From the NCBI GenBank assembly GCA_030447305.1, contig JAUJPC010000001.1:389998-453997 (forward strand): 64,000 nt of DNA, written 5' to 3'. Both the position numbers and the translations under genes were made by a program. The stretch comes from Actinomycetota bacterium (lineage in GTDB: Bacteria > Actinomycetota > CADDZG01 > JAHWKV01). The notes under the pieces are model-generated. The model was not told the origin of the DNA, did no database searches, and worked only from the letters and a program-made list of their open reading frames with translations. This document shows, piece after piece, positions 9,378-17,903 of the stretch. How positions within the stretch are numbered: position 1 is the stretch's first letter; each line of letters begins with the position of its first letter.

Positions 9378-10105
9378 CCTGCGATGCCCTTAAGCACGGC
9401 CGGCACCGCTCCGTAGGCGGCTGCTATGTTCTGCTCCGTGAAGACCTCGGTGGTGGGCCCATACGCAACCACCCGACGGGAGATGATCAGAAGCTTGTCG
9501 TAGGCTCCGCTCACCGAGGCGAGGTCGTGGTTGATCACCACGAGCGTGGCCCCCTCGTCCCGCAGGTTCCTCATCTCCTTCCACAGCAGCTGCTCCGTCA
9601 GCGCGTCGACGCCTGCGAACGGCTCGTCCAGCAGAAGAAGGCGGGCTTTCTGCACCAGGGCCCGAGCCAGGAACACCCTCTGCTGCTGCCCGCCGGACAG
9701 CTCACCGATCTGCCGGTTGGCCAGCTGGCTGAGGCCGACCCGCTCGATGGCGGCGCCGGCGAGCGCACGATCCGAAGCCGAGGGCCGCCGGAACCACCCC
9801 AGGTGGGGATAGCGGCCCATGGTGACGACCTCGTATACCAGGGCGGGGTAGTCCCAATCGATCTCGGATCGTTGGGGCAGGTAGGCGATGTTGCGCCGCA
9901 CCTTGTCTATTGGGCCTCCATTCACTCTCACTTCGCCGGTATCGCGCCGGATCAGCCCGATAACGGCTTTGATCAGTGTCGACTTGCCGGCTCCATTCGG
10001 TCCGATGACCCCGATGATCTCCCCGGGGCCGCACTCGAAGCTGGCCGCCCGCAGGACGGGCGTCCCGTCGTAGGAGACCGAGACGTCGCGTACCTGAAGC
10101 TTCAC
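9374..10105 (-). CDS. metal ABC transporter ATP-binding protein (Mn/Zn/Fe type)
   Basis: The 243-residue ATPase powers the importer formed with the neighbouring permease and binding protein. Walker A is GPNGAGKST (about 36-44), the signature is LSGGQQQRVFLARAL, Walker B is LLLLDEPFAGVD, and the switch His is in VVINHDL. It begins inside the end of the binding-protein gene and overlaps the permease start, so translation is probably coupled. Confidence 0.93.
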   Translation of the reverse strand: MKLQVRDVSVSYDGTPVLRAASFECGPGEIIGVIGPNGAGKSTLIKAVIGLIRRDTGEVRVNGGPIDKVRRNIAYLPQRSEIDWDYPALVYEVVTMGRYPHLGWFRRPSASDRALAGAAIERVGLSQLANRQIGELSGGQQQRVFLARALVQKARLLLLDEPFAGVDALTEQLLWKEMRNLRDEGATLVVINHDLASVSGAYDKLLIISRRVVAYGPTTEVFTEQNIAAAYGAVPAVLKGIAG

Positions 10106-11037
10106 GGCGCCCTTCCCCCCAACCCTGTGGCAATCGAGCGGGCATTCGCGAGCATCATGTTTATGTAGTCCTCCGCGCCGCTTCCCTCTGCCCCCACCGA
10201 GTCTCCGTAGAGCGGCGTGCCGATCCGGACCTGCGCATCCGTGGCGACCCTCTCCATCAGCTTGGGATTGATGGTGGTTTCCACAAAGACCGTTCGAACC
10301 CCCGACGACCGAACTGCATCGACGATGGTCCTCACCTCGTCGGCCGAGGGCTCCTTCTCCGTGGAGATGCCCCAGATGGTGGCGATAACCTCAAACCCGT
10401 ACCGGTTGCCGAAGTAGCGGAAGGCGTCATGCGTTGTCACGAGCTTGCGGTTGGGCTCCGGAATGGTGGCAACGAGCTCGCGAATCTGGCGGTCCAGCTC
10501 GAGGATCCGGTCTTTGTAGGCCTGGGCGTTGGTCTCGAACTCGCCGGCTCTCGCCGGCAACAGCTCCGACAGTCCCTCGGTGATGTTGTCGACGTAGGCT
10601 AAAGCCAGCTGTGGATCCATCCACATGTGCGGATCCGGGTCGCCGGCGTACTGGCCCTCGGTTTGGACCAGAGCATCGATGCCGTCGGTCACGGTTATCA
10701 CGGGCTGGTCCTCGATCCCGGTCTCGATCAGCTCGTCCAGCCAGCGCTCGAGGCCTGCGCCGTTGCGGAAGACGATGGCCGATTCGGAGACCAGGCGGGC
10801 GTCCGACGGCTTCGCCTCATAGACGTGCGGGTCGCCTCCTATGGGGACTATGCTCTCGACCTCCACCGCGTCCCCGGCGACCGCTTTCACCATGTCGGCG
10901 ATGATGCTTATGGTGACCGCGGCCTTGGGCTTGCCGTTCTCTCCGCCCCCCGCCGAAGCGGAGCAGCCAGCTAACAGGGCGGTTGCCAGAACCGCTGCCA
11001 GAAATGCGGGAAGCACGGTATGCGTTCGTTTGATCAT
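10102..11037 (-). CDS. metal ABC transporter substrate-binding lipoprotein (TroA/ZnuA family)
   Basis: The signal peptide ends in LLAGC (Cys25), so this is a lipid-anchored extracytoplasmic protein. The cluster A-I fold residues that hold the metal are visible: His71 (GGDPHVYE), His137 (DPHMWMDP), His203 (TTHDAF) and Asp279 (LYGDS). This is the His-His-His-Asp set of TroA-like proteins, which bind Mn or Zn. The ATG overlaps the stop of the DtxR regulator gene, giving the operon order regulator, binding protein, ATPase, fused permease. Regulation together with a DtxR protein favours manganese or iron as the physiological substrate. Confidence 0.92.
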   Translation of the reverse strand: MIKRTHTVLPAFLAAVLATALLAGCSASAGGGENGKPKAAVTISIIADMVKAVAGDAVEVESIVPIGGDPHVYEAKPSDARLVSESAIVFRNGAGLERWLDELIETGIEDQPVITVTDGIDALVQTEGQYAGDPDPHMWMDPQLALAYVDNITEGLSELLPARAGEFETNAQAYKDRILELDRQIRELVATIPEPNRKLVTTHDAFRYFGNRYGFEVIATIWGISTEKEPSADEVRTIVDAVRSSGVRTVFVETTINPKLMERVATDAQVRIGTPLYGDSVGAEGSGAEDYINMMLANARSIATGLGGRAP

Positions 11038-11693
11038 TTCGTTCCCTGTGACACGTAAACCTTGGTCGTGATCTCGCCGCCCAACGCGTGGCGGCGCCTG
11101 CCGACCTTGACCCAGACCGGACCACCGAACGGGTCCTTGCGCTCGATGAGAATCTCCGCACCCGGCTGGAGGCCGATGCTGGCTAGATGTCGCAGGACCT
11201 CAGGATCGCGATCGGACACCCTCTCCACCCGGGCCGGTCCGGTGGGGGCTTGGTCCAGGGAGTCGTGGAGCACCTCGGTGTAGCTGCCTTTCTTCGGCGG
11301 GATGGGGTCGCCGTGGGGGTCGTGGGTTGGATCCCCCAGCATGCGAGCTATTGCGTCCTCCAGATCTTCGGAGATCGCGTGCTCCAGGACCTCGGCCTCA
11401 TCGTGCACCCGGTCCCAGGGGATGCCCAACGAATGGTGCAGGTAGGCCTCGAGCAGCCGGTGGTGCCGGATGACCTCCAGGGCGAGCTTGGTGCCTGTGT
11501 CGGTCAGCTCCACGCCCTGGTACAGCTCATGGGTCAGGTAACCCATGGAGCTCAGTCGTTTCACCATGGACGTCACCGAAGCAGGGCTTACCTTCAGGCG
11601 ATCGGCGATGGCGGTGGTGGTCACGCCCTGTCCCGCGCCGGCGATCGAGTAGATGGCTTTAAGATAATTCTGAATCGTGTCTGTACCTTGCAT
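11034..11693 (-). CDS. DtxR/MntR-family metal-dependent repressor
   Basis: The 219-residue protein has an N-terminal winged helix (TTAIADRLKVSPASVTSMV), a dimerisation domain with metal ligands (RHHRLLEAYL, HDEAEVLEHAIS, THDPHGDPIP), and a C-terminal FeoA/SH3 domain (LQPGAEILIERKD). The start is taken at MQGTD (11693), because upstream in-frame codons run through the palindromic operator at 11697-11722. It heads the metal importer operon, which it most likely represses together with itself when metal is plentiful. Confidence 0.92.
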   Translation of the reverse strand: MQGTDTIQNYLKAIYSIAGAGQGVTTTAIADRLKVSPASVTSMVKRLSSMGYLTHELYQGVELTDTGTKLALEVIRHHRLLEAYLHHSLGIPWDRVHDEAEVLEHAISEDLEDAIARMLGDPTHDPHGDPIPPKKGSYTEVLHDSLDQAPTGPARVERVSDRDPEVLRHLASIGLQPGAEILIERKDPFGGPVWVKVGRRRHALGGEITTKVYVSQGTK

Positions 11694-11696
11694 AAA

Positions 11697-11722
11697 TGAA
11701 ATTTTAGACGATCTAAATTTCA
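11697..11722. promoter_or_regulatory. palindromic operator before the DtxR-type operon
   Basis: The arms TGAAATTTTAGA and TCTAAATTTCA flank CGA. The core TTTAGA-CGA-TCTAAA is a perfect inverted repeat, and one extra T is the only asymmetry in the outer arms. It ends three bases before the regulator's ATG and is strikingly AT-rich for this genome. Position and shape fit autoregulation by the DtxR-family protein. leuS diverges from the other side, starting 51 bases away. Confidence 0.7.
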
Positions 11723-11772
11723 TGCAAGTCAACGGGCAAGCCTTCCTGAGCGGGTGCTGTAACTTATGAGCT

Positions 11773-14229
11773 ATGGCAGAGACCTACGATCCGCAGGCGT
11801 TCGAACCCCGCTGGGCTCACAGGTGGGAGGCTGAGTCTGTATACGCAGTCCCTGACGACCCAGGTGACAAGCCGAAGCGGTTTGTGATGGAGATGTTCCC
11901 CTATCCCTCCGGGGACCTGCACATGGGGCACGTCGAGAACTACACCATCGCCGACGCGATGGCCCGGTACTGGCGGATGCGGGGCTACTGCGTGATGCAC
12001 CCCATGGGTTACGACGCCTTCGGCCTGCCCGCCGAGAACGCCGCTATAAAGAGGGGCATCCACCCCCAGGAATGGACTCTGTCCAACATCAACAAGATGC
12101 GGTCGTCCTTTCTCCGCCTGGGATACTCGTACGACTGGAACCGCGAGGTCATCTCCTGCCTTCCCGACTACTACAAGTGGAACCAGTGGATCTTCCTGGA
12201 GATGTACCGCAGGGGCCTGGCCTACCGCAAGACCTCGCCGGTGAACTGGTGTCCGGTTGACAAGACGGTCCTGGCCAAAGAGCAGATCTCCACCGGCGTC
12301 TGCTGGCGCTGCGGATCGGTTCCCGAGGTCCGCGACCTGACACAGTGGTTCTTGAAGATCACCGACTACTCAGACCGCCTGCTGGACGATATGGACCAGC
12401 TGGACTGGGCCGAGTCGCTGCTGACCATGCAGCGCAACTGGATCGGACGGAGCCAGGGCGCCGAGGTCGTCTTCAAGATGAAGACCGCCGGCAGCGACGA
12501 AACGGTCGACTTCTCCGTCTTCACCACCCGCCCCGACACGTTGTGGGGCGCCACCTTCTTCGTCCTGGCAGCCGAGCATCCCGCCGCCGCCGAGATGGTG
12601 GCCGGAACCGACCAGGAGGCGGAGTACAAGAACTTTGTCGACGAAGTCCGGCGGGAGAGTGAGATTGACCGGCTGGGGGCGAAGGGAGCCGGCCGAGGCG
12701 TGCGCATGCCTGCCGTGGCCATCAACCCGGTCAACGGGGAGGAGATCCCGGCGTGGGCCGCAGACTACGTGCTGATGGGCTACGGAACCGGCGCCATCAT
12801 GGCAGTTCCGGCCCACGACCAGCGCGACTTCACGTTCGCCCGCAGGCACGGCATCCCGATCCGGGTGGTCGTCCAGCCGGAAGAGCAGAAGCCGCTAGAT
12901 CCGGACACCATGACCGAGGCCGCACCCGGAACGGGTGTGCTGGTCAACTCGGGGCCGTTCACCGGCACCCGGGTGGACCCGCAGACGCAGGACGGGATCC
13001 TGGACGTCATAGCGTGGCTCGACGAACAGGGCAAAGGCACACGCCAGATCAACTACCGCCAGCGTGACTGGCTGGTGTCCCGCCAGCGTTACTGGGGAAC
13101 CCCCATTCCCATCATTCACTGCCCGCAGTGCGGTGAGGTGCCGGTTCCCGACGACGAGCTTCCGGTCCTCCTGCCGTCGCAGGCGGATTACACCCCCACC
13201 GACGACGCGGTCAGCCCACTGGCCAACAACTCCGACTTCGTAAACGTCACCTGCCCTCGGTGCGGGGGTGCGGCGAGGCGTGAGACGGACACCCTGGACA
13301 CCTTCTTCGACTCGTCCTGGTACTTCCTGCGCTACTGCGATCCGAAGAACCCCGATGCCGCCTTCGAGCCGGAGAAGGTGGCCAACTGGGGGCCGGTGGA
13401 CAACTACTTCGGCGGCGTTGAGCACGCGGTGATGCACCTCATATACGCCCGCTTTTTCACCAAGTTCTTCAAGGACATCGGCCTGGTGGAGTTCGACGAG
13501 CCGTTCCTGCGGCTGTTCAACCAGGGCCACGTCAGCTGGGACGGCAAGGAGATGTCCAAGTCGACCGGCCACGTGATCGAAGCCTCGGCCACGGTGGACG
13601 CCTACGGGGCGGACTCGGCCCGCACCTTCATCCTGTTCTCGAGCCCTCCGGCCGCGGACTACGACTTCCCAGCCGACGGCTACGGAGAGATTGGGCGAGT
13701 GGCGAACAGCTGGCTCTCCCGGGTGTGGCGCATCCTGCAGGAGCCCTCGCAGGCGCCGGTTCCCGACAGCCTCAACCGCCAGATTCACCGCAGCGTCAAG
13801 GCGATCACCCAGGACATGGAGGAGTTCGGGCTCAACACCGCCATTGCAAAGATGATGGAGCTGGTCAACGCCTTCTCCAGGCACGGATCGGTTCCGCGGG
13901 AGGCGGCGGAGAAGTTCTTGAGGCTGCTGGCCCCCATCGCCCCATTCCTCAGCGAGGAGCTATGGCACCGCTACGGCAACGAGGACTCGATCCACCAGCA
14001 GCCGTGGCCGGGCTACGACGAGGAGCTGGCTGCGGTGGACAAGGTGACCATGGTCGTTCAGGTCAACGGCAAGGTCCGGGACCGAATGGACGTACCCGCC
14101 GGGATCACCGAGGAGGAGATGCGCTCGTTGGCGATGGGCAGCGACCGGGTGAAGGAGTACCTGAACGGCAACGAGCCGCTCAAGGTGATCTCGGTGCCGC
14201 CGAAGCTGGTGAACCTGGTCGTCCGCTAG
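11773..14229 (+). CDS. leuS: leucine-tRNA ligase
   Basis: The 818-residue class I synthetase charges tRNA-Leu. It shows the HIGH-type motif as HMGH (residues 50-53), zinc-binding Cys clusters (CWRCGS and CPQCG, CPRCGG), an editing domain with the TTRPDT motif, and the KMSKS-type motif in KEMSKST (near residue 592). Length is normal for a bacterial enzyme. It reads away from the DtxR operon and is followed 78 bases later by the zinc uptake operon. Confidence 0.97.
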   Translation: MAETYDPQAFEPRWAHRWEAESVYAVPDDPGDKPKRFVMEMFPYPSGDLHMGHVENYTIADAMARYWRMRGYCVMHPMGYDAFGLPAENAAIKRGIHPQEWTLSNINKMRSSFLRLGYSYDWNREVISCLPDYYKWNQWIFLEMYRRGLAYRKTSPVNWCPVDKTVLAKEQISTGVCWRCGSVPEVRDLTQWFLKITDYSDRLLDDMDQLDWAESLLTMQRNWIGRSQGAEVVFKMKTAGSDETVDFSVFTTRPDTLWGATFFVLAAEHPAAAEMVAGTDQEAEYKNFVDEVRRESEIDRLGAKGAGRGVRMPAVAINPVNGEEIPAWAADYVLMGYGTGAIMAVPAHDQRDFTFARRHGIPIRVVVQPEEQKPLDPDTMTEAAPGTGVLVNSGPFTGTRVDPQTQDGILDVIAWLDEQGKGTRQINYRQRDWLVSRQRYWGTPIPIIHCPQCGEVPVPDDELPVLLPSQADYTPTDDAVSPLANNSDFVNVTCPRCGGAARRETDTLDTFFDSSWYFLRYCDPKNPDAAFEPEKVANWGPVDNYFGGVEHAVMHLIYARFFTKFFKDIGLVEFDEPFLRLFNQGHVSWDGKEMSKSTGHVIEASATVDAYGADSARTFILFSSPPAADYDFPADGYGEIGRVANSWLSRVWRILQEPSQAPVPDSLNRQIHRSVKAITQDMEEFGLNTAIAKMMELVNAFSRHGSVPREAAEKFLRLLAPIAPFLSEELWHRYGNEDSIHQQPWPGYDEELAAVDKVTMVVQVNGKVRDRMDVPAGITEEEMRSLAMGSDRVKEYLNGNEPLKVISVPPKLVNLVVR

Positions 14230-14270
14230 TCACGCCTACCCTTCCTCGCAGAACCGCCCCTTCCCATTAT

Positions 14271-14285
14271 TGCGAATCATTCTCA
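14271..14285. promoter_or_regulatory. Zur/Fur-type box before znuA
   Basis: TGCGAAT-C-ATTCTCA is a 7-1-7 inverted repeat with one mismatch, the spacing and AATCATT core of Zur and Fur boxes. It sits 22 bases upstream of the znuA start, where a bound repressor would block transcription. A Fur-family protein that could act here is encoded at 23157-23597. Confidence 0.65.
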
Positions 14286-14307
14286 TTCCGGTTATCGTGC
14301 CACCCGT

Positions 14308-15171
14308 ATGCGTCGCAAGCTCGTCTCATCGCTGATCGCCTTCGTTCTCGTTCCGCTGAGCGCCTGTGGCGCAGGCGGCGAGGAGGAGGACACCTCCCGC
14401 CGATCGGTGGTCACGGCGTTCTATCCGCTCACCTTTGTGGCAGCCAACGTGGCCGGTGACGAGGCCGACGTCTCCAGTATCACTCCCGCGGGGGTAGAGC
14501 CCCACGACATCGAGCTCACTGCCGCCCAGGTGCGCAGGATCAGCGAGGCAGACCTACTGGTGTACCTCGGCCAGGGTTTTCAGCCGGAGGTCGAGAGGCT
14601 GGTGCCGGAGGTGGCAAAGACGCTCGACTTGATGACGGTTAGGCTGCCGTCCTCGCCGGCGAACGATCCCCACATCTGGCTCGACCCGGTTCTGATGGCC
14701 GCCATCACCGACGCGGTTGCCGACGCCATGGCTCAGGTGGATCCGCGAAACGCCGAGACCTACCGCGCGAATGCTCAGGACCTGGTGGCGAGGATCCAGG
14801 ACCTCGATGACGACTTTCAAGCCGGCCTGTCGAGGTGCGATCGCCGGGAGATAGTCACCACCCACGAGGCCTTTGGATACCTAACCGAGCGGTACAACCT
14901 GGAGCAGGTCGCAATTGGAGGGATCACTCCGGAAGCTGAGGCCTCGGCCCGCAGGCTGGACGAGGTGGCCGGCATCGTCAGGCAGAGAAACGTGACAACC
15001 ATTTTCTTCGAGAGCCTGCTTCCCGAGGACCTGGCCGAGACCGTCGCCCGCGAGACCGGCGCCAACACCGCGGCGCTCGACCCGCTGGAGAGCCCTCCCC
15101 GCTCAGGGGACTACATCTCCGCGATGCGAGCCAACCTTCAGGCCCTCCGTACCGCTCTGGGCTGCCGGTGA
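14308..15171 (+). CDS. znuA: zinc ABC transporter substrate-binding lipoprotein
   Basis: The 287-residue lipoprotein (lipobox near LSAC, Cys20) belongs to the ZnuA/TroA cluster. Candidate zinc ligands are His66 (VEPHDIEL), His122 (DPHIWLDP) and His186 (TTHEAFGY), with an acidic residue in the C-terminal lobe (ALDPLES). There is no His-rich loop. The gene leads an operon with overlapping ATPase and permease genes behind a Zur-like box, so zinc uptake under limitation is the likely role. It is distinct from the DtxR-linked binding protein at 10102-11037. Confidence 0.9.
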   Translation: MRRKLVSSLIAFVLVPLSACGAGGEEEDTSRRSVVTAFYPLTFVAANVAGDEADVSSITPAGVEPHDIELTAAQVRRISEADLLVYLGQGFQPEVERLVPEVAKTLDLMTVRLPSSPANDPHIWLDPVLMAAITDAVADAMAQVDPRNAETYRANAQDLVARIQDLDDDFQAGLSRCDRREIVTTHEAFGYLTERYNLEQVAIGGITPEAEASARRLDEVAGIVRQRNVTTIFFESLLPEDLAETVARETGANTAALDPLESPPRSGDYISAMRANLQALRTALGCR

Positions 15172-15920
15172 GCGCGGCCGTGGTGGGTGAGCTGCAGGGC
15201 GTCGGCGTGATTCTCGGCCGGCAGGAGGTCTTGAAGGGCCTCGATCTAACTCTTTCCGCCGGGGAGTTCGTTGCGCTGCTCGGGTCCAACGGTTCCGGAA
15301 AGACCACGCTGGTGCGGGCTCTTCTCGGGCTGCTGCCGGTGGCGTCGGGCGAGGTCCGGCTTTTCGGCACCCCCTTGGAGCGCTTTCGGGACTGGAGAAG
15401 GATCGGCTACGTTCCCCAGCGCTTCGGCGCCACCTCGGGAGTCCCGGCGACGGTGGAGGAGGTCGTGCTGACCGGCAGGATCGCCGTAGCGCGCCGGATG
15501 CGAGGTTTCTCGGCAGGCGATCGTCAGGCGGCTCTGCAGGCCCTGGAGCTGATGGGGCTGGCCAGGGTGAGCCGTCGCCGTGTGTCGCAGCTGTCGGGAG
15601 GCCAGCAGCAGAGAGTTCTGATTGCCCGGGCTCTGGTAAACGAACCGGATTTCCTGCTGCTCGACGAGCCGGTGTCCAGCGTCGACCCGGAAAACCAGAA
15701 GATGTTCGCCCAAGCTCTCGAGCGCCTTTCCGAATTGAACGCCACGGTGCTCCTGGTAGCCCACGCCCTCGGGGCGATGGAGCCCCTCGTTCACCGGACT
15801 GTCGTCTTGGACCGGGGCACGGTGGTGTACGACGGCGTCCCCCGAGCCGAGCATGAGGACGAGCACGCGCATCACCACCCCCGGGTTATGCACGCCGGCG
15901 GTCTGCCGAAGGAACGCTGA
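15168..15920 (+). CDS. znuC: zinc ABC transporter ATP-binding protein
   Basis: The 250-residue ATPase shows Walker A GSNGSGKTT, the LSGGQQQRVLIARAL signature and Walker B FLLLDEPVSSVD. The C-terminal tail is rich in His (DEHAHHHPRVMH), which may help bind metal. The GTG start overlaps the znuA stop (GTGA), indicating translational coupling. Confidence 0.92.
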   Translation: MSAAVVGELQGVGVILGRQEVLKGLDLTLSAGEFVALLGSNGSGKTTLVRALLGLLPVASGEVRLFGTPLERFRDWRRIGYVPQRFGATSGVPATVEEVVLTGRIAVARRMRGFSAGDRQAALQALELMGLARVSRRRVSQLSGGQQQRVLIARALVNEPDFLLLDEPVSSVDPENQKMFAQALERLSELNATVLLVAHALGAMEPLVHRTVVLDRGTVVYDGVPRAEHEDEHAHHHPRVMHAGGLPKER

Positions 15921-15922
15921 CC

Positions 15923-16741
15923 GTGGAAGTCTTCGGGCTGGAGTTCATGCGCAGGGCCCTTGTCGCCGCCCTGATCGTCGGCGTCACAGCGCCGTCCATA
16001 GGTGTCTTCCTGGTGCAGCGCCGGTTGGCGTTGATGGGCGACGGCATCGGCCACGTCGCCTTCATGGGGGTTGCGGCCGGGCTCTTCTTTGGCACCTCCC
16101 CCGTGATTACCGGGATTGTCGCCGCATCCCTGGCGGGCGCCGGAATCGAGGTCCTGCGCGATAAAGGCCGTACCGCAAGCGACGTCGCTCTGGCTCTGAT
16201 CTTCTACGGAGGGATAGCAGGCGGAGCAATTCTGGCTTTTAGGTCCGGCCAGTCGAGCAAGGTTCTCGGTTACCTCTTCGGCTCGGTGCTGACCATCACC
16301 TCACAGGATCTGCTGGTCCTGGTAGCGGCCGGCGCCTTGGTCCTGGCGACCGTCATTCTGTGGAGAAAAGAGCTGTTTGCGGTCTGCTACGACGAGGAAG
16401 TTGCGCGGGTGTCGGGCCTGGCAGTGCGCAAGCTCAACTTCCTGATGGCGCTGGCGGCGGCCGTAATGGTTGGGGTCACGATGCGGGTGGTCGGGATACT
16501 GCTGGTATCTGCCATGCTGGTTATCCCGGTTGCGATAGTCCAGCAGCTTTCGAACAGCTTCCGCTCCACGCTGGTGGGTAGCATGATTCTCGGCGGGGGG
16601 CTCAGCGTAGGAGGCGTTCTATTGGCTTACCACCTGGACACCTCGCCCGGAGCGACCATCGTGCTGGTTGCCATCGGGGCTTTCTTCCTGGCGGCTCTCC
16701 TTGCCCAGGCGAGGGAGCGCCGCGCTTCGCCGGCGGCTTAA
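15923..16741 (+). CDS. znuB: zinc ABC transporter permease
   Basis: The 272-residue membrane protein has the ZnuB family pattern of about eight hydrophobic helices and the RRLALMGDGIGHVAF motif that contacts the ATPase. It starts with GTG two bases after the znuC stop. The IS481-like element begins 28 bases after its stop, so the operon ends here. Confidence 0.92.
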   Translation: MEVFGLEFMRRALVAALIVGVTAPSIGVFLVQRRLALMGDGIGHVAFMGVAAGLFFGTSPVITGIVAASLAGAGIEVLRDKGRTASDVALALIFYGGIAGGAILAFRSGQSSKVLGYLFGSVLTITSQDLLVLVAAGALVLATVILWRKELFAVCYDEEVARVSGLAVRKLNFLMALAAAVMVGVTMRVVGILLVSAMLVIPVAIVQQLSNSFRSTLVGSMILGGGLSVGGVLLAYHLDTSPGATIVLVAIGAFFLAALLAQARERRASPAA

Positions 16742-16768
16742 CGGCCAGACCGGCCCTGCGGCCTAGCT

Positions 16769-17901
16769 TGTCCTGTCTCTGAGTTGTGGCGACGCATCCT
16801 TGCTAGCGGGCCCACATCTTCACCTTACCGATAATGTCCTCGGGGATCCGTCCCTGGGTCAGTCTGCCGTGGTGTGGGCGGTCTGTGTTGTAAAGGTGCA
16901 GGTACCGGTCAAGGTCGTGGCGCAGGCCGGTGTACTTGGGAATCAGGTAGCGGCGAAGGTTGGCTTCCAGCACTCCTCGAGGATGGTTTGCTGAACCCGC
17001 TCGACACACCCGTTGGACTGGGGCCTTCCGGCGCGAATGAAGATGTGGCGGGCCTTGAGCCGGGCGATTTCCTTGTCGAACTCGGCCGAGCGGAACTCTG
17101 AACCGTTGTCGGTGCACACCGCCTCCAGCCTCCACCCCCGGTTGGACAGATCCTCGGCCACCCGGCTAGCCAAAGCGGAGGTGAACCGGCCCTGGGCGTT
17201 TTTCGGACTGAGATGGATCTCGGCCCAGCAGAAGCTGGAGGCGACGTCGATCGCGGTGTACTGCCATGCCGTGCCCTTGGCACCCGAGAGCCGACCGATG
17301 CAAAAGCAGTCCATCTGGACCAGCTCACCCGGGTGGTCGACCTCGATGTGGCGCTCAGGCGGGGGCTGGCGGCTCTCGATCGGCTCGTAGGGGGCGGCGT
17401 AGCCGGCCACCATCCCCAGCCGCTTCGCCTTGGTGTTTAGCCCATGGCGCCTTAAGACCTTGTGGACCCCGTTGGGCGAGATCTTGATCGATCCCCATTT
17501 GCGCCGGGCCAGCTCGTCGCTGATGCGTTGCGGACCCACGGTGGGAAACGCCAGGGCGAACGCGCGATCACCCGCTGCTCAATCATCGGTGAGGTGGCGT
17601 TGGGCATCCGGGGCCGCCGGCGCTCCCCGGGGGCCAAGATCTCGATGCCGAAACGCTCGACCTGGCCCTTCCAGCGGTAGTAGGTCGAGGGATGGATCCC
17701 CATTGCCCGGCAGGCGGCTCTTACATTGCCCATCTCGTGAGCTAGTCCAAAGACTCGTACTCTGAACCGGAACAGGGCATCATCTTGAGTCAAGGCGACG
17801 TCTCCTTTCTGCTCGACGTGGTGGTCAAACAGAAGGATGCGTCGCCTCCTAAGTTGAGTCGTGGATTTGAGACAGTGTCGCTAGGTCTCGGAGATAGGAC
17901 A
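16769..17901. mobile_element. IS481-like insertion sequence, inactivated
   Basis: The ends carry inverted repeats: TGTCCTGTCTCTGAG at 16769-16783 and its near-complement at 17887-17901 (13 of 15 match). An inner pair GGCGACGCATCCTT lies at about 16788 and 17833. A GCCTAG hexamer occurs at both borders (16761-16766 and 17902-17907), offset by two bases on the left, and may be the target duplication. The element sits exactly between the ends of znuB and the penicillin-binding protein gene. Its transposase has two frame breaks. Confidence 0.75.
16803..17793 (-). pseudogene. IS481-family transposase, two frameshifts
   Basis: Joining three frames on the minus strand gives a protein of about 330 residues. 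An N-terminal helix-turn-helix contains VRAACRAMGIHPSTYYRW. The integrase core has the DDE acids in VDHPGELVQMDC, CTDNGSEF and NGCVERVQ. The C-terminal segment contains LHLYNTDRPHHG. The frame changes near 17570 and near 16948; each is explained by one missing base (the second as CCC read as CC). All catalytic residues are intact, so the breaks may be recent or due to assembly error. Confidence 0.85.
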
Positions 17902-17903
17902 GC

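Noticed and set aside
12895-13884. 329-codon open frame on the minus strand
   Set aside because: Antisense to leuS; no ribosome binding site or domain.
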